In this document: piece by piece, positions 6,720 to 7,405 of the stretch
Position numbering within the stretch: the first letter of the stretch is position 1
How the letters are laid out: each line of letters opens with the position of its first letter
DNA from: Nitrosospira multiformis
GTDB lineage: Bacteria > Pseudomonadota > Gammaproteobacteria > Burkholderiales > UBA11063
Assembly (NCBI GenBank): GCA_020726205.1
Contig: DYTA01000056.1
Location: forward strand, 1-7,405
Direction: 5' to 3'
Length of the DNA stretch: 7,405 nt
The notes under the pieces: model-generated
The model's input: only the letters and a program-made list of their open reading frames with translations
What the model was told of the DNA's origin: nothing
Database searches by the model: none
Program-made: the position numbers and the translations under genes

Positions 6720-6782
6720 AATAACTCCTAAACAGTATATAATACTTAACTTTTATTTACGCTATTGTAAAGGTTTTATCTT
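6720..6782. promoter_or_regulatory. Divergent ppsR/dsbB promoter region
   Basis: These 63 bases must hold the start signals for both neighbours. Centred in the ppsR half is AGTATATAATACT (6734-6746), an inverted repeat AGTAT/ATACT around ATA. It contains TATAAT on the plus strand (6738-6743) and TATTAT on the minus strand (6743-6738), so one site could provide -10 boxes in both directions. No convincing -35 box is seen for either. The dsbB ribosome site is AAAGG (6769-6773) and the ppsR site is TAGGAG (6730-6725). Confidence 0.4.
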
Positions 6783-7304
6783 ATGTTCTCAAATTTAATT
6801 AAATTTATTACTCAACGACTGACATTTTCATTGGTTTTTTTATTTTGTTTTGGTTCTTTAGCTTATGCATTATATTCACAATTCTTTGAAGGTGCAGAAC
6901 CTTGCCCTCTATGTATTGCTCAACGTGTAATTTACGGAATTATTGGTTTTATTTCCTTAATTGCCATCATTAATAACTGTAAGGGTTGGGGTAATATTCC
7001 ATATTCACTACTAACATTAGGATTTTCATTATTTGGCATCAAAGTTGCACACCATCATGTGTGGTTACAAAGTTTACCACCTGAATTATGGCCATCATCT
7101 TGTGGTATGCCACTAAGTATCTTATATAGTAAAGTTCCATTAAGTGGTTTTATTCATACGGTATTAAGTGGAACAGCAGAATGTGCTGCAGTTGACTGGA
7201 AAGTTTTTGGTATATCTGGACCATTTGTAAGCATGTGTGGATATTGTCTATTAGCCATTGCTTCAATTTATATTTTAATTCCTCGCAAATGGTTAATTAA
7301 GTAA
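6783..7304 (+). CDS. dsbB: Disulphide bond formation protein DsbB (quinone-dependent thiol oxidase)
   Basis: DsbB is an inner-membrane protein that reoxidises periplasmic DsbA and passes the electrons to ubiquinone or menaquinone. The 173 residues show four hydrophobic segments, at about 13-32, 48-64, 72-90 and 144-166. The first periplasmic loop holds the catalytic pair Cys41/Cys44 in EPCPLCIAQR (39-48), with Arg48, the residue linked to quinone binding in E. coli. The second loop has Cys107 and Cys134, matching the second redox pair. Cys22, Cys66, Cys152 and Cys155 lie in or near membrane segments and are probably not catalytic. ATG is preceded by AAAGG nine bases upstream. The gene is alone on this strand and divergent from ppsR. 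No dsbA is nearby; the secreted protein at 3031-3570 has two cysteines but no evident link. Confidence 0.95.
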   Translation: MFSNLIKFITQRLTFSLVFLFCFGSLAYALYSQFFEGAEPCPLCIAQRVIYGIIGFISLIAIINNCKGWGNIPYSLLTLGFSLFGIKVAHHHVWLQSLPPELWPSSCGMPLSILYSKVPLSGFIHTVLSGTAECAAVDWKVFGISGPFVSMCGYCLLAIASIYILIPRKWLIK

Positions 7305-7323
7305 AAAACTAAAACTTAAATAA

Positions 7324-7361
7324 TTGTAAAGTATACTTAAAAACCAAAGTATACTTTACAA
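7324..7361. repeat. Perfect 15-bp inverted repeat downstream of dsbB
   Basis: Arms TTGTAAAGTATACTT (7324-7338) and AAGTATACTTTACAA (7347-7361) are perfect complements around the 8-base loop AAAAACCA. Each arm contains the 10-bp palindrome AAGTATACTT, so the site can also be read as two palindromes 18 bases apart, centre to centre. It begins 20 bases after the dsbB stop and could end dsbB transcription, but the stem is AT-rich and no T-run follows directly on the plus strand. An operator for a gene beyond the window is the alternative. Confidence 0.75.
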
Positions 7362-7405
7362 CCCTAATCTAAATAGCATTTTGTTTTTAAAATTAACTTA
7401 TTATT
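7362..7405. other. AT-rich end of window, no gene seen
   Basis: Beyond the inverted repeat there are 44 AT-rich bases, including TTTTGTTTTTAAAA. I see no start codon with a ribosome site and no clear promoter. The stretch is too short to interpret without the sequence to its right. Confidence 0.5.

Noticed and set aside
6734..6746. Relation between AGTATATAATACT near dsbB start and AAGTATACTT repeats after dsbB
   Set aside because: They share only the short half-site AGTAT with different spacing, which is expected by chance in AT-rich DNA.

Overview
The window looks like a housekeeping segment of a bacterial chromosome from an AT-rich proteobacterium. ErpA and PpsR of this type are mainly beta- and gammaproteobacterial, and rpsB followed by tsf is the usual proteobacterial order. 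Several proteins look most like betaproteobacterial versions from memory: the EF-Ts C-terminus ([13 protein letters not shown]) resembles Neisseria, and the ErpA tail ([11 protein letters not shown]) and PpsR tail (SIEEIS) fit the same group. A low-GC betaproteobacterium, possibly in or near Neisseriales, is my best guess. It is an inference that only a database search could settle.

Layout, reading the minus strand from right to left: ppsR (6719-5904); the rpsB promoter and a structured leader (about 5886-5751); rpsB (5750-4965); an intergenic hairpin; tsf (4884-4000); a strong terminator (3985-3954); then a tight run of erpA (3907-3575), an unrecognised exported protein (3570-3031), plsY (3000-2365), hemH (2340-1372) and the first 450 codons of glmS (1351 to the window edge). 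On the plus strand there is one gene, dsbB (6783-7304), divergent from ppsR, followed by a long perfect inverted repeat near the right end.

The leftward cluster after the terminator has gaps of only 4, 30, 24 and 20 bases, so it is probably one transcript. It joins Fe-S cluster delivery (ErpA), phospholipid synthesis (PlsY), the last step of haem synthesis (HemH) and the first step of amino-sugar synthesis (GlmS). The only gene there without an assignable function is the 179-residue exported protein directly after erpA. The rpsB-tsf pair has its own promoter and a leader that can fold into competing structures, as expected for feedback control by ribosomal protein S2.

I found no CRISPR array, mobile element, tRNA, rRNA or defence-type gene. 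The parts most worth a second look are the rpsB leader, the unknown exported protein and the palindromic repeat downstream of dsbB. None of these amounts to a clear new multi-gene system.
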